NCBI RefSeq assembly: GCF_001425265.1
Contig: NZ_LMEC01000021.1
Coordinates: 310,001 to 374,000 of the forward strand
Length of the DNA: 64,000 nucleotides
Source: Massilia sp. Root418
GTDB lineage: Bacteria; Pseudomonadota; Gammaproteobacteria; Burkholderiales; Burkholderiaceae_D
Reading direction: 5' to 3'
Shown: positions 26,473-36,948 of the stretch, piece after piece
Position numbering within the stretch: the first letter of the stretch is position 1
Layout of the letters: every line of letters starts with the position of its first letter
Notes under the pieces: model-generated
What the model saw: the letters and a program-made list of their open reading frames with translations, nothing else
The model's database searches: none
What the model was told of the DNA's origin: nothing
Position numbers and translations under genes: made by a program

Positions 26473-27618
26473 ATGAGGCTGCCCGCCTGGTGCGCACCGC
26501 GTTGGCCGGCGCTGCCGGCGGCGCTGGCCATACTGCTATGGCTGGCGTCGCCCTGCGCGGCACGCGCGGCCGCGCCCGGCGGCGCGGAGCCGGCGGGGCG
26601 GGCGCAGGCGACAGTGAGGGCGTACGCAAAAGCACAGCCGTACGCACAAGCACTGGTGCACCCGAAAGCACAGGCGCAGGAGGCGCGGGCGCAGGCGGCG
26701 CTGGCGGCCGGCGATTACGCTGCCGCCTACGCGGCCTATGTCCGCGCCGCGCCGCGCAGCCCGCTGGCGCAGTTCATGGCCGGGGTGTTCCATCAGCAGG
26801 GATGGGGTCGCGCGCGCGACCCGGCAGCGGCTTGCGCCTGGTTCGAGAAAGCGGCGGCGCGCGGCGTGCCGGCTGCCGCGCATTTCTGGGGCGACTGCCT
26901 CGCGCAAGGCACGGGCCGCCCGGCCGATAGTCCGGCTGATAGTCGGGCTGATAGTCCGGCTGATATTCCGCGCGCACTGGCCGCTTACCGCAGCGCGGCC
27001 GAAGGCGGCCACCTGATTTCATGGTGCGCCGCCGCTGACTACCTGATCGAAGGGCGGGGCGTGCCCAAAGACGCCGCGTTGGGCCTGGCGCTGTGCGCAC
27101 AAGCGGCCCAGGCGCACTCCGCGCCCGCCATGCTCAAGCTGGCGGGCTACCATCAATCCGGCAGCGCCCTGCCGCAGGACCTGGCCGCCGCGCGCCGCTG
27201 GTACGCCGAGGCGGCGCGGCACGGCGCGCCGGAAGGACAGTACCGCCTGGGCCTGATGCTGGCGCAGGGCGAGGGCGGCCCGCCGGACCTGGATGCCGCC
27301 CTGCACTGGCTGGAGCGCGCCGCTGCCGCCGGCTTTGCCCCCGCCTATCTGCCCACCGCGCAACTGTACGCCAGCCTGCCGGTGCAGGCCAACAGCGGGG
27401 CGCTGGCCCCTGAACACTTGGCCAAAATCTACCTCTGGACCAGTGCCGCCAAAGCCGCCGCCGCCGATGCGCAGCAGCGCGCAGCGGCCGGCCAGCTCGA
27501 AGCGCAAGTGCTGGCAGCCATGCCCGTCAGCTGGCGCCCGGCGCTGGACAGGCGGGTAACCGAACATTTAGCGAAATCCTCCCCTGGTGCGGCTTCGGCC
27601 GTCGTCGTCAACAGGTAA
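26473..27618 (+). CDS. Exported Sel1-repeat protein
   Basis: 381 residues from the ATG at 26473, 11 bp after the tail-collar stop. A signal peptide (LPAALAILLWLASPCAARA) is followed by an Ala-rich helical region and several Sel1-like repeats (AACAWFEKAAARGVPAAAHF, AARRWYAEAARHGAPEGQYR, ALHWLERAAAAGFAPAY). Sel1 repeats are protein-protein interaction scaffolds. Inside the repeats is a 4 x 12 bp expansion coding PADS-PADS-RADS-PADI. It could scaffold the neighbouring exoproteins in the periplasm; this is inference from context. Confidence 0.8.
   Translation: MRLPAWCAPRWPALPAALAILLWLASPCAARAAAPGGAEPAGRAQATVRAYAKAQPYAQALVHPKAQAQEARAQAALAAGDYAAAYAAYVRAAPRSPLAQFMAGVFHQQGWGRARDPAAACAWFEKAAARGVPAAAHFWGDCLAQGTGRPADSPADSRADSPADIPRALAAYRSAAEGGHLISWCAAADYLIEGRGVPKDAALGLALCAQAAQAHSAPAMLKLAGYHQSGSALPQDLAAARRWYAEAARHGAPEGQYRLGLMLAQGEGGPPDLDAALHWLERAAAAGFAPAYLPTAQLYASLPVQANSGALAPEHLAKIYLWTSAAKAAAADAQQRAAAGQLEAQVLAAMPVSWRPALDRRVTEHLAKSSPGAASAVVVNR
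26923..26970 (+). repeat. Tandem 12-bp repeat, four units, inside Sel1 gene
   Basis: Four units of GCYGATAGTCSG type (26923-26934, 26935-26946, 26947-26958, 26959-26970). It stays in frame and adds four-residue units, so copy changes would not break the gene. Confidence 0.85.
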
Positions 27619-27622
27619 CGTC

Positions 27623-30600
27623 ATGACCATCGCCCACACTCCCCACACTTCCCACATTCCCCACATTCCCGTCACGCCGCGCCGCCCCATGCAGTGGGAG
27701 CAGCCCGCCCCCTGCGTTTTGCCCATCGCGCCCGCAACGCCGCCGCTCCTGCTGCGCGCGGCCGAGCCGGCGCTGAACGGCGGCAGGCAGGAAGCGGTCT
27801 TCGTCGATACCGGCCTGGCCGAACACTGGCTGCTGCAGGCGGCGGTGCGCAAAGGGCTGGCGGTGCTGGAGCTCGACGCGCAGCAGGACGGCCTGCGCCA
27901 GCTCGCGCTATGGGCGGCCGCCAACCGCGGCTACCACGCGCTGCACATCCTGTCGCACGCGGCTCCCGGCGTGCTGAACCTGGGCGCGGCCCGGCTGACG
28001 CACGCAGCGCTGGCCGACCACGGCGTGCGCGGCGCGCTGGCGGCAGTCGGCGCCGCGCTGGCGCCGGACGGCGCACTGCTGCTGTACGGCTGCGAACTGG
28101 CGGCCGGCAGTGCAGGCCGCAAACTGATCGGCCGGATCGCCGCGCTCACCGGCACCGGCGTGGCGGCCTCCGTCACGCCCACCGGCGCGGCGTCCCTTGG
28201 CGCGGACTGGCAGCTGGCTTGCGTGCGCGGCGCCGTCGACTGCGCGCTGCCCCTGGACGAAGCCGGCGCGCAGGCCTACCCCGGCCTGCTGGCCACTACG
28301 GTCAGCTTCAACGACGGCGACCCGGATGACCCGGAGGGCGGCCTCGGGTCGTTCAACCGCAACGTGGGCGGCGCCGCGTTCACATTCGCGGCCGGGTCGG
28401 CGACCCAGAACGCGGCCTACTACGACATGCTGTACGACCCCACATGGAGCGTGACCGGCGTGTACGCCCTGACGGACCGGGCCGGAGGCAGCGGGGTGGA
28501 CTTCACCATCACGGCGCAGGCGGGCTATACCTTCGACCTCACCGGCTTCGCCGCCGGCGCCTCCACCGGCACGGTAAGGGTCTACTACAACGGCATGAGC
28601 ACCTATGTGGATTTCGGCAAGGTGTCGAGCGTGGGGTTGAGCACCGAGTCCGGACTGACCGCCTTCAACGACGTCACCTCCATCACCTTCACCTCCGAAC
28701 AATACGCCCTGTTCCAGGACCTGGTCATCGACGACGTGAAGGCCGTGGCACCGCCGCCCACCGTCAGCGACGCGGCCATCGCCGTCACCTCCAGCGGGTC
28801 CGGCACCGGCGGCGCCTACAAGGTTGGCGACACTATCACCGCCACCTGGAACAATACCGCCGGCGGCGACAACAACAGCGGCGTCACCGGCGTGACCATG
28901 GACTTCAGCCAGTTCGGCGGCAGCGCGGCGGTGGCCGCCAGCGACGCGTCCGGCACCTGGACCGCCAGCTACACCATCACCGCAGGCAGCATCGACCAAA
29001 CGGGCAGGAATGTCTCGGTCAGCGCCACCAGCGGCGGCGGCACCGCCACCAAGGCCGATACCACCGGCCTCAAGGTGGACAACCAGGCCGCGGTGGTCAG
29101 CGACGCCAATCTCAGCATCAGCGGCGGCTCGGGCACCGCCGGCGCGTTCAAGATCGGCGACACCGTCACCGCCACCTGGAACAACACGGCCGGCGGCGAC
29201 AACAACAGCGACATGGCCAGCGCCACGGTGGACTTCAGCCAGTTCGGCGGCGGTTCGGCGGTCACCGCCAGCGCATCTTCCGGCACCTGGACCGCCACCT
29301 TTACCGTCACCGCCGGCGCTGTCGACAGCGGCACCCGCAACGTGAGCTTCACCGTCACCGACGATGCCGGCAACGTCACCACCAAGGCCGACGGCAGCAA
29401 CGCCGTGGTGGACAGCATCGCGCCCACGGTCAGCGATGCGCGCATCGCCATTTCCGGCGCCAGCGGCACCGGCGGCGCCTACAAGATCGGTGATACTGTC
29501 ACCGCCAGCTGGAACAACACTGCCGGCGGCGACAATAACGGCGACATCGCCGGCGTCACGGTGGATTTCAGCCAGTTCGGCGGCGGCGCCGCAGTGGCAG
29601 CCACCAACTCGTCCGGCACCTGGAGCGCCAGCTACACCATCGCTGCCGGGGCCCTGAACGGCGTCACCGGCCGCAACGTATCCGTCACCGCCACCGACGA
29701 TGCCGGCAACAGCAGCACCGCCGCCGACGGCAGCAACGCCGCCGTGGACAGCGTGGCGCCCACCGTTACCTTCAGTGCCCTGGCGCTGTCGAACGACACC
29801 GGCACGGCCGGCGACTTTGTCACCGGCAGCGCTGCGCAAACCGTTACCGCCACGCTGAGCGGCGCGCCGGGGGGATCGGATCTGGTGTACGGCTCGCTCG
29901 ACGGCGGCGCCACCTGGAGCAACATCACCAGCAAGGTTTCCGGCACCACGCTGACGTGGAACGGCGTCACGCTGGCCGCCAGCGGCACGCTGCGGCTGAA
30001 GGTGACCGACGCCGCCGGCAACGACGGCGCTGCCGCCAGCCAGGCCTATACGGTGGATGCGTCCGCGCCGTCCGCGCCGTCCGCGCCCGACCTGGACATG
30101 GGCAGCGACAGCGGCAGCTCGGCCAGCGACAACATCACCAGCGACACCACGCCCGCCCTCAGCGGCACGGCCGAAAGCGGCAGCACCGTCACCTTGTACG
30201 ACACCGACGGCGTGACTGTGCTGGGCAGCGGCGTGGCCACCGGCGGCAACTGGTCCATTACCGCTTCGGCCATGGCCGAAGGCAGCCACACGGTCACCGT
30301 CAAGGCCACCGACGCGGCAGGCAACGTGTCCTCGGCCTCGTCCGGGCTGGCGCTCAAGATCGACACCACGGCGCCGTCCGGCGTGGCGCTGAGCGGCACC
30401 ACCGTGGCCGTGGCCTCCGCCACCGGCGGCGCGTCCATCCTCACGCTGTCGGCCACCGACAGCAACGCCGTCAGCTACGCCCTGGTGGCGGGCAATGGCA
30501 GCAACGACGCGGACAACGCCAGCTTCGCCATCTCCGGCAGCGCCCTCAACGTGGGCGGCTCGGCGCTGAGCGCGGGCAGCTATGCCTTCTACGTCGCCGC

Positions 30601-33600
30601 CACCGACGCGGCCGGCAATGTGAGCAACCAGGCCTTCACGCTGACGGTGGCCAACATCCCCACCGTCACCTCCATCGTCCGCGCGGCCGGCGCGTCCGCC
30701 ACGGTGGCCGGCAGCGCCGCCTCGGTGGACTACACCGTCACCTTCAGCGAAAGCGTGACCGGCGTGGACGCCGCCGACTTCGCGCTGACAGCCTCCGGGT
30801 CGGCCGGCGGCAGCATCGCCGGCGTGAGCGGCAGCGGCGACACCTATACCGTTACCGTGAACACGCTGGCGGGAGACGGCACGCTGCGCCTGGACCTGAA
30901 CGGCAGCGGCACCCAGATTGAAAACGCCGGCAATGTCGGCGTGGCCACCGGCTACACGGCCGGGGCGACCTACACGCTGGACCATACAGCGCCGGCGGTG
31001 TCCTCGATTGCGCTGGGCGGCGCGGCCAGCACCAAGGCCGCCAGCGTCACCTACACCGTCACGCTGGACGACAGCGTCACCGGCGTGGACCCGTCCGACT
31101 TTGCGCTCACCGCCACCGGCACCGCCAACGGCAGCATCGCCTCGGTCACCGGCAGCGGCAGCACCTACACGGTTACGGTCAGCAGCGTGTCCGGCGACGG
31201 CACACTGCGGCTTGACCTGAAGTCCAGCGGCACCGGCATTGCCGACGCCGCGGGCAACGCGGCCGCCGGCTACACCGGCGGTGCGGCCTACACCATCGAC
31301 AACACCGCGCCCGTGGTCGCCTCCATCGCGCCGGCCGGCGCCACCGCCACCAACGGCGCCACGTCCAGCTACACAGTGACCTTCGCCGACAGCGTGACCG
31401 GCGTGGATGCGGGAGATTTCGCGCTGACGGCCACCGGCAGCGCCAACGGCAGCATTGCCTCCGTCACCGGCAGCGGCAACACCTACACCGTCAGCGTCAA
31501 CAACCTGTCTGGAGAAGGCACGTTGCGGCTGGACCTGAATGCCAGCGGCACCGCCATCCAGGATACCGTCGGCAACGCGGCCGCCGCCGGCTACACGTCC
31601 GGGCAGGTGCTGACGCTGGACCAGACCGCGCCCACGCTGGCCATCACCAGCGACAAGGCCACGCTGGCAGTGGGGGAGTCGGCCACCATCACCTTCACCT
31701 TCAGCGAGACGCCCGGCTCCAGCTTCACCTGGAACGGCAGCGCGGGCGACGTTGCCGTCAGCGGCGGCACGCTGGGGCCGCTGTCCGGCAGCGGTGCCGT
31801 GCGCACCGCGCAGTTCATCGCCACCACCGCCGGCCCCGCCAGCGTGACCGTGGCGGCAGCCAGTTATACCGACATCGCGGGCAACAGCGGCGGCGGCGGC
31901 ACCTCGCCCGCGCTGACGGTCAGCACGCCGACCGGGCCTGTCACGCCAACGCCGGTGCCGGGCACGGTGGACGGCGTACCCACCCAGACCGTCACCACCA
32001 CCGACCCGGCCACCGGCCTGGTCAACCAGGCAGTAACCGTGCCGGTGATCGCGCCGGGGCGGGAGGAAGATCCCAGCTCGCCGCATTCCAGCCTGGCCGA
32101 CATTCCGCTCGGCCTGGGCGCCGCCGGCGGCGCGCCCGCCACCCAGCTCACCGTCAGCCTGCCCACCGGCACCGGCCTGGTGGCCACGGGTGCCACCACG
32201 CTGCTGAACAACAGCCAGGCCTTGCTGGACCTGATACTGCGCATCGAGAGCCGCACCCAAAGCGGCTCGGACACCCAGGCCGACATGACCGGACAGGGCG
32301 GCGGCTTCCTGTCGCAGCTGGGCACGGACGTGAAGCTGCAGACCAAGACGCTGGTGCTGAGCAGCGCGCCCGGCGCGGCCGCCACCTCGATCGAGATCCT
32401 CGGCAGCTCGTCGGCGCCGCCGGCCGGGGGCAGCAACGCCACCGCCATCGGCATCGTCATCGACGCCAGCCAGCTGCCGGCCGGCAGCACGCTCAAGCTG
32501 AACGACGTGGACTTCGCCGCCGTGGTGGGCGCGGTCACGGTGCGCGGCGGCAGCGGCCAGAACTACGTGGTGGGCGACGCGGCCAGCCAGAACATCATGC
32601 TGGGCGCCGAGGACGACAGCCTGTCCGGCGGCGCCGGCAATGACTTCATCGGCAGCATGGGCGGCAACGACACGCTGGACGGCGGCGCCGACGACGACCT
32701 GGTGGCAGGCGGCACCGGCAACGACGTGCTGCGCGGCGGCAGTGGCAGCGACATGCTGCAGGGCGGGCGCAGCGACACCGGCGGCTGGCAATTCCTGGTA
32801 TCCGCCGGCGGCCAGCTCACCGCGCGCCACGACCAGGCGGTATTTGCGGACGGCCGCCTGGAAACCGTGCAGAAGGCGGAGCTGAATGGCGCGGCTGCCG
32901 GCTTGTCCTTCCTTGGCGTCAGCAATGCCGCCCTGGTGGACGTGGCGCTGTTGTACGGGGCCCTGGAACGGGCGCCGGATCTGGCCGGGTTGGACTTTTG
33001 GACGCAGCGCGGGCTTTCCCTCCAGGACGTGGCGCAAGGCATATTGCAGTCTGCCGAGTGGCAGGCTGCCAATGGCGCGCAGAGCGACAGCGCTTTCGTG
33101 TCCGGCCTGTATCAGCACATGCTAGGGCGCGCAGCGGAGGCGGCGGGCCAGCAATTCTGGGAAGGCTTGCTGGCGCAAGGGGCGAGCAGGGCGCAGGTGC
33201 TGCTGGGTATGGCGCTGAGCCCCGAGCACCGCGAACTGGCGCTCACGGCGCAGGGGTATGCGGTAGGCAGCGGCAGCGTGGCGCGTGAACAGGGCTGGTT
33301 TGCCGGCAGCGGGGATGACCGCCTGGATGGCGGCGCGGGCAGCGACGTGCTGGCCGGCGGCGACGGCCAGGACACGGCAGTCTACAGTGGTGCGCGGGCC
33401 GGCTACCGCTTCCTGCTTGGCGCGGAAGGCCAGATCAAGGTTGGCGACAAGGCCAGCGGGGACATCGACACCCTGAGCAGCATCGAAGCGGCCGCCTTCA
33501 GCGATGGCACGCTGGACCTGGCCTTCCTGCAGGCGCCGAAGGCGCAGCTGGAGAAACTGGGCCTGCTCTATCAGGCGGTGCTGGACCGCGCCGGCGACAC

Positions 33601-33898
33601 GGCCGGCGTGCGCTGGTGGCTGGAGCGCGGCGAGAGCGCCGATGGGGGCAGTGGCGGGTGGGCCGCCGGCTTTGCTGCATCGGCCGAGTTCAAGGCACGC
33701 TACGACGCCGTGAGCGATGCTGCCTTCGTGCAGGCGCTGTACGCCAACTCGGGCCTGGCAGACAGCGCGGCCGGCGGCATCGCCACGTGGCAGGCCTACC
33801 TGGCCGGCCACACCCGCGCCGAACTGATAGGTGCATGGATCGCGCAGGACGCCGTGCAGGCCGCCCAGTTCGGCACCGACGGCCTATGGCTGGTGTAG
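27623..33898 (+). CDS. Giant exoprotein with DUF4347, Ig-like repeats, RTX and two DUF4214 domains
   Basis: 2091 residues from the ATG at 27623, 4 bp after the Sel1 stop. No Sec signal; a His/Pro-rich start, then a DUF4347 domain (about 58-215: HALHILSHAAPGVLNLG, LLLYGCELAAGSAGRKL). Three Ig-like repeats of about 110 residues follow (28765-29760), then other Ig-like units, then three repeats of a second type (30660-31640). RTX calcium-binding nonapeptides come next (GGAGNDFIG, GGNDTLDGG, GTGNDVLRGG), then DUF4214, a second RTX block and a second DUF4214 to the end. This is the build of type I-secreted adhesins. No T1SS genes are in the window. The stop codon lies inside a palindromic repeat. 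Confidence 0.88.
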   Translation: MTIAHTPHTSHIPHIPVTPRRPMQWEQPAPCVLPIAPATPPLLLRAAEPALNGGRQEAVFVDTGLAEHWLLQAAVRKGLAVLELDAQQDGLRQLALWAAANRGYHALHILSHAAPGVLNLGAARLTHAALADHGVRGALAAVGAALAPDGALLLYGCELAAGSAGRKLIGRIAALTGTGVAASVTPTGAASLGADWQLACVRGAVDCALPLDEAGAQAYPGLLATTVSFNDGDPDDPEGGLGSFNRNVGGAAFTFAAGSATQNAAYYDMLYDPTWSVTGVYALTDRAGGSGVDFTITAQAGYTFDLTGFAAGASTGTVRVYYNGMSTYVDFGKVSSVGLSTESGLTAFNDVTSITFTSEQYALFQDLVIDDVKAVAPPPTVSDAAIAVTSSGSGTGGAYKVGDTITATWNNTAGGDNNSGVTGVTMDFSQFGGSAAVAASDASGTWTASYTITAGSIDQTGRNVSVSATSGGGTATKADTTGLKVDNQAAVVSDANLSISGGSGTAGAFKIGDTVTATWNNTAGGDNNSDMASATVDFSQFGGGSAVTASASSGTWTATFTVTAGAVDSGTRNVSFTVTDDAGNVTTKADGSNAVVDSIAPTVSDARIAISGASGTGGAYKIGDTVTASWNNTAGGDNNGDIAGVTVDFSQFGGGAAVAATNSSGTWSASYTIAAGALNGVTGRNVSVTATDDAGNSSTAADGSNAAVDSVAPTVTFSALALSNDTGTAGDFVTGSAAQTVTATLSGAPGGSDLVYGSLDGGATWSNITSKVSGTTLTWNGVTLAASGTLRLKVTDAAGNDGAAASQAYTVDASAPSAPSAPDLDMGSDSGSSASDNITSDTTPALSGTAESGSTVTLYDTDGVTVLGSGVATGGNWSITASAMAEGSHTVTVKATDAAGNVSSASSGLALKIDTTAPSGVALSGTTVAVASATGGASILTLSATDSNAVSYALVAGNGSNDADNASFAISGSALNVGGSALSAGSYAFYVAATDAAGNVSNQAFTLTVANIPTVTSIVRAAGASATVAGSAASVDYTVTFSESVTGVDAADFALTASGSAGGSIAGVSGSGDTYTVTVNTLAGDGTLRLDLNGSGTQIENAGNVGVATGYTAGATYTLDHTAPAVSSIALGGAASTKAASVTYTVTLDDSVTGVDPSDFALTATGTANGSIASVTGSGSTYTVTVSSVSGDGTLRLDLKSSGTGIADAAGNAAAGYTGGAAYTIDNTAPVVASIAPAGATATNGATSSYTVTFADSVTGVDAGDFALTATGSANGSIASVTGSGNTYTVSVNNLSGEGTLRLDLNASGTAIQDTVGNAAAAGYTSGQVLTLDQTAPTLAITSDKATLAVGESATITFTFSETPGSSFTWNGSAGDVAVSGGTLGPLSGSGAVRTAQFIATTAGPASVTVAAASYTDIAGNSGGGGTSPALTVSTPTGPVTPTPVPGTVDGVPTQTVTTTDPATGLVNQAVTVPVIAPGREEDPSSPHSSLADIPLGLGAAGGAPATQLTVSLPTGTGLVATGATTLLNNSQALLDLILRIESRTQSGSDTQADMTGQGGGFLSQLGTDVKLQTKTLVLSSAPGAAATSIEILGSSSAPPAGGSNATAIGIVIDASQLPAGSTLKLNDVDFAAVVGAVTVRGGSGQNYVVGDAASQNIMLGAEDDSLSGGAGNDFIGSMGGNDTLDGGADDDLVAGGTGNDVLRGGSGSDMLQGGRSDTGGWQFLVSAGGQLTARHDQAVFADGRLETVQKAELNGAAAGLSFLGVSNAALVDVALLYGALERAPDLAGLDFWTQRGLSLQDVAQGILQSAEWQAANGAQSDSAFVSGLYQHMLGRAAEAAGQQFWEGLLAQGASRAQVLLGMALSPEHRELALTAQGYAVGSGSVAREQGWFAGSGDDRLDGGAGSDVLAGGDGQDTAVYSGARAGYRFLLGAEGQIKVGDKASGDIDTLSSIEAAAFSDGTLDLAFLQAPKAQLEKLGLLYQAVLDRAGDTAGVRWWLERGESADGGSGGWAAGFAASAEFKARYDAVSDAAFVQALYANSGLADSAAGGIATWQAYLAGHTRAELIGAWIAQDAVQAAQFGTDGLWLV
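27635..27670 (+). repeat. Tandem 9-bp repeat, four units, at exoprotein N-terminus
   Basis: CACACTCCC, CACACTTCC and two CACATTCCC units code for a His/Pro-rich segment (HTPHTSHIPHIP) directly after the start. Confidence 0.75.
28765..29760 (+). repeat. Three tandem repeats of about 330 bp (Ig-like type 1)
   Basis: Each unit carries GAYKVGDTITATWNNTAGGD or a close variant (near 28812, 29145 and 29475) followed by DFSQFGG. The DNA is similar enough between units to recombine in frame. Confidence 0.85.
30660..31640 (+). repeat. Three tandem repeats of about 325 bp (Ig-like type 2)
   Basis: Each unit has YTVTF/LxxSVTGVDxxDFAL, then GSIAxVxGSGxTYTVxV, then GTLRLDL (near 30730, 31050 and 31370). 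They form a second, unrelated repeat family in the same protein. Confidence 0.85.
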
Positions 33899-33930
33899 GG
33901 CGGGTTAGCCCCGCAGGGGCGTAACCCGCC
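33896..33930. repeat. Palindromic GGCGGGTTA repeat 1 (single)
   Basis: TAGGGCGGGTTAG ... CGTAACCCGCC forms one hairpin between convergent genes and includes the stop codon of the giant exoprotein. It is likely to act as a bidirectional terminator for the exoprotein and LysR genes. Confidence 0.8.
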
Positions 33931-33936
33931 GGACCG

Positions 33937-34836
33937 TCACGCAGCCGGCTTGAGGATGTTAAGGAAGGCGCGCACCACCGGCGCGTCGTCCAGCGTGGTG
34001 TAGGTGATGTACAGATTGGCCGAGGGCGGGTTGGTGCGGATCGGCACGAACACCACGCCCGGCCAGCCGATGCGGCTGGTGGTCTCAGGCAGCAGCGCCA
34101 CGCCCAGCCCCGCGCCCACCATGGCCAGCAGGGTCTGCGGCTCGGACGCCTCCTGGAATATGGTCGGCTGGAAGCCGGCCTTCACGCAGCACTGGATCAG
34201 GTAGCGCGGGAAGGCGGACTTGTCGAGCGCCAGCGTCAGCATCGGTTCGCTGGCGATGTCGGTCAGTTCGATGGCGTCCTGCTTGGCCAGCGGATGATGC
34301 TCGTTCAGCGCCACGCACACGTTTTCGCGGAAGCACAGCTCCTGGCGCAGGTTGTCGTTCTTCAGGTCGTCCTCGTTGAGCCTGGGTTCGCGCCAGAAGC
34401 CCACGTCGATCTGCTTGGCGCGCAGCGCCTCGTACTGCACCGTGGGCCCGAATTCGTGGATGGTCCACGTCACGCGCGGGTACTTGCTCTGGAATTCTTC
34501 CAGCAGCGACGGGATCGGCCCCCACATCGCCGAGCCCACGATGCCCACCCGCAGGCGGCCCACCTCGCCCCGGTCGATCTGGCGGATGGTGTCGATGGTC
34601 ATGCGCATCTTGGCCAGCAGCTCGGACGCCTCGGACATCAGCGCCTTGCCCGCCACCGTCAGCTCGAAGGTGCGCGTGGTGCGCGCGAACAGGCGCACCC
34701 CCAGTTCGCTTTCCAGCTTCATGATCTGCTGGCTCAGGGGCGGCTGCGAAATGTGCAGGCGTTCGGCGGCGCGGCTGAAACTCTTTTCTTCCGCCACGGC
34801 GAGAAAGTACTTCAGCTGTTTCAGGTCGATGGACAT
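33937..34836 (-). CDS. LysR-family regulator in the psu operon
   Basis: 299 residues. HTH: QLKYFLAVAEEKSFSRAAER, then LHISQPPLSQQIMKLE; effector domain: RLRVGIVGSAMWGPIPSLLE, with a CbnR/BenM-like pattern. It starts 12 bp after psuG on the same strand, so it is the third gene of a psuK-psuG-lysR unit rather than being divergently placed. It may report on pseudouridine or nucleoside catabolism, or simply be carried by the operon. Target unknown. Confidence 0.88.
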   Translation of the reverse strand: MSIDLKQLKYFLAVAEEKSFSRAAERLHISQPPLSQQIMKLESELGVRLFARTTRTFELTVAGKALMSEASELLAKMRMTIDTIRQIDRGEVGRLRVGIVGSAMWGPIPSLLEEFQSKYPRVTWTIHEFGPTVQYEALRAKQIDVGFWREPRLNEDDLKNDNLRQELCFRENVCVALNEHHPLAKQDAIELTDIASEPMLTLALDKSAFPRYLIQCCVKAGFQPTIFQEASEPQTLLAMVGAGLGVALLPETTSRIGWPGVVFVPIRTNPPSANLYITYTTLDDAPVVRAFLNILKPAA

Positions 34837-34848
34837 GATTTGCCTTCG

Positions 34849-35769
<921 letters not shown>

Positions 35770-35786
35770 GGTTGGTCCTTGGGTTC

Positions 35787-36923
35787 CTAGTAGTGGAATT
35801 CGCTGATCTCGTCGAGGATGTCGGCGGCCAGCAGCGGGGAGACGGTGTCGGGGCTTTCCAGGGTCATGGCGGCCACCTTCAGGCCGCGCCGGCAGGCCAG
35901 CGTGAGGTCGCTGCTGCCCTGGTAGATGGACCAGCACACGCCGGCCGCGAAGGCGTCGCCGGCGCCGGTCACGTCCACCACGTCCACTTGCGGCGCGGGC
36001 AGCCAGCTCAGGCCTTCGGCGCCGGCGCGCGCATTGGTGTGGAACACGCCCTCGCCGCCGCAGGTAATGATGATGTCCTGCGCGCCTTGCTGCTGCACTT
36101 CGCGGCAGGCCGCTGCCAGCGCCGCTTCGTCGGGCAGCGCGCGGCCGACGCGGGTTTCCAGCTCGCCGCGGTTGAGCACCAGCAGGCGCAGGCCGTGCAG
36201 CTCGGCGGGCAGGCGCGCCATCTTGGGCTGGGACACGGCCACGATGATCAGCGCCACCGCGTCGCGCCGCGCCTCCTGCAGCAGCATGGCCACGCTGTCG
36301 AGCGGCAGGTTCAGGTCGGCCACCACCATGGCGGCGCCGCTGCGCTGCGGCGCGCGGCTGGCCAGGAAATCGGGCGTCATCTGGTCGTACAGCGCCATGT
36401 CGGCCAGGGCCAGCACCATTTCGCCGCGCTCGTCGAGCACCGCCGTGTAGGTGCCGCTGTAGGTGTCGCCCAGGCGCAGGGTGCCGCGCGTGTCGATGCC
36501 GGCGCTTTCGGCGCGCGACTGCAGCGAATTGCCGGCCGCGTCGTCGCCCACCGCCGTCAGCAGCGCCGAGGGCAGGCCGAGGCGGGCCAGGTTCTCGGCA
36601 ATGTTGCGCGCCACCCCGCCGTGCACTTCCTCCGCGTAGGCGGGATTGGAGGTGCCCAGCTGCAGGGCCTGCAGCGTGCGCAGCTTGCGGTCCAGGTTGG
36701 CAGCGCCTATACAGAGTACAGGACGTTTGTCGGGCAGCACGTAGGCGCGCCCCAGCAGGCGGCGTTCGCGGATCAGGCTGGCAATGTGGCCCGCCACGGC
36801 CGAGCGCGACAGGCGCAGCTCGACCGCCAGGTCTTGCTGCGAGACGAAGGGATTGGCGCGGATCAGTTCGTAGAGCTGTTCTTTTTTGGATGTGTCCGAC
36901 ACGGGCGGTAGCCTTGTAAACAT
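35787..36923 (-). CDS. psuK: Pseudouridine kinase, PfkB type with N-terminal wHTH
   Basis: 378 residues from the ATG at 36923, preferred because GAGAG lies upstream and the -10 box is at 36938-36933; an in-frame ATG at 36953 would sit inside the promoter. The first 65 residues form a winged helix (SQQDLAVELRLSRSAVAGHI, then ASLIRERRLLGRAYVLP), as in the E. coli YeiI type. The kinase follows: VLCIGAANLDRKL, GGVARNIAENLARLG and the PfkB signature VDVTGAGDAFAAGV. It phosphorylates pseudouridine for PsuG. A DNA-binding domain fused to the enzyme suggests self-regulation. Confidence 0.88.
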   Translation of the reverse strand: MFTRLPPVSDTSKKEQLYELIRANPFVSQQDLAVELRLSRSAVAGHIASLIRERRLLGRAYVLPDKRPVLCIGAANLDRKLRTLQALQLGTSNPAYAEEVHGGVARNIAENLARLGLPSALLTAVGDDAAGNSLQSRAESAGIDTRGTLRLGDTYSGTYTAVLDERGEMVLALADMALYDQMTPDFLASRAPQRSGAAMVVADLNLPLDSVAMLLQEARRDAVALIIVAVSQPKMARLPAELHGLRLLVLNRGELETRVGRALPDEAALAAACREVQQQGAQDIIITCGGEGVFHTNARAGAEGLSWLPAPQVDVVDVTGAGDAFAAGVCWSIYQGSSDLTLACRRGLKVAAMTLESPDTVSPLLAADILDEISEFHY

Positions 36924-36948
36924 TTGTCTCTCATCGTAAACATTTGTC
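36916..36948 (-). promoter_or_regulatory. Two 13-bp direct repeats overlapping the psuK promoter and start
   Basis: GTAAACATTTGTC occurs identically at 36916-36928 and 36936-36948 (plus strand), 20 bp apart. One copy covers the -10 box, the other the expected transcription start and the start codon. This layout fits a repressor site; the wHTH of PsuK is the obvious candidate binder. Confidence 0.55.

Noticed and set aside
27908..33118. A 1736-codon minus-strand frame opposite the giant exoprotein
   Set aside because: Its repeats mirror those of the sense gene and it resembles no protein family; it is a GC-bias shadow.
33896..33930. CRISPR-like repeats formed by the GGCGGGTTA units
   Set aside because: The units are kilobases apart, palindromic over most of their length and lack spacer arrays or cas genes.
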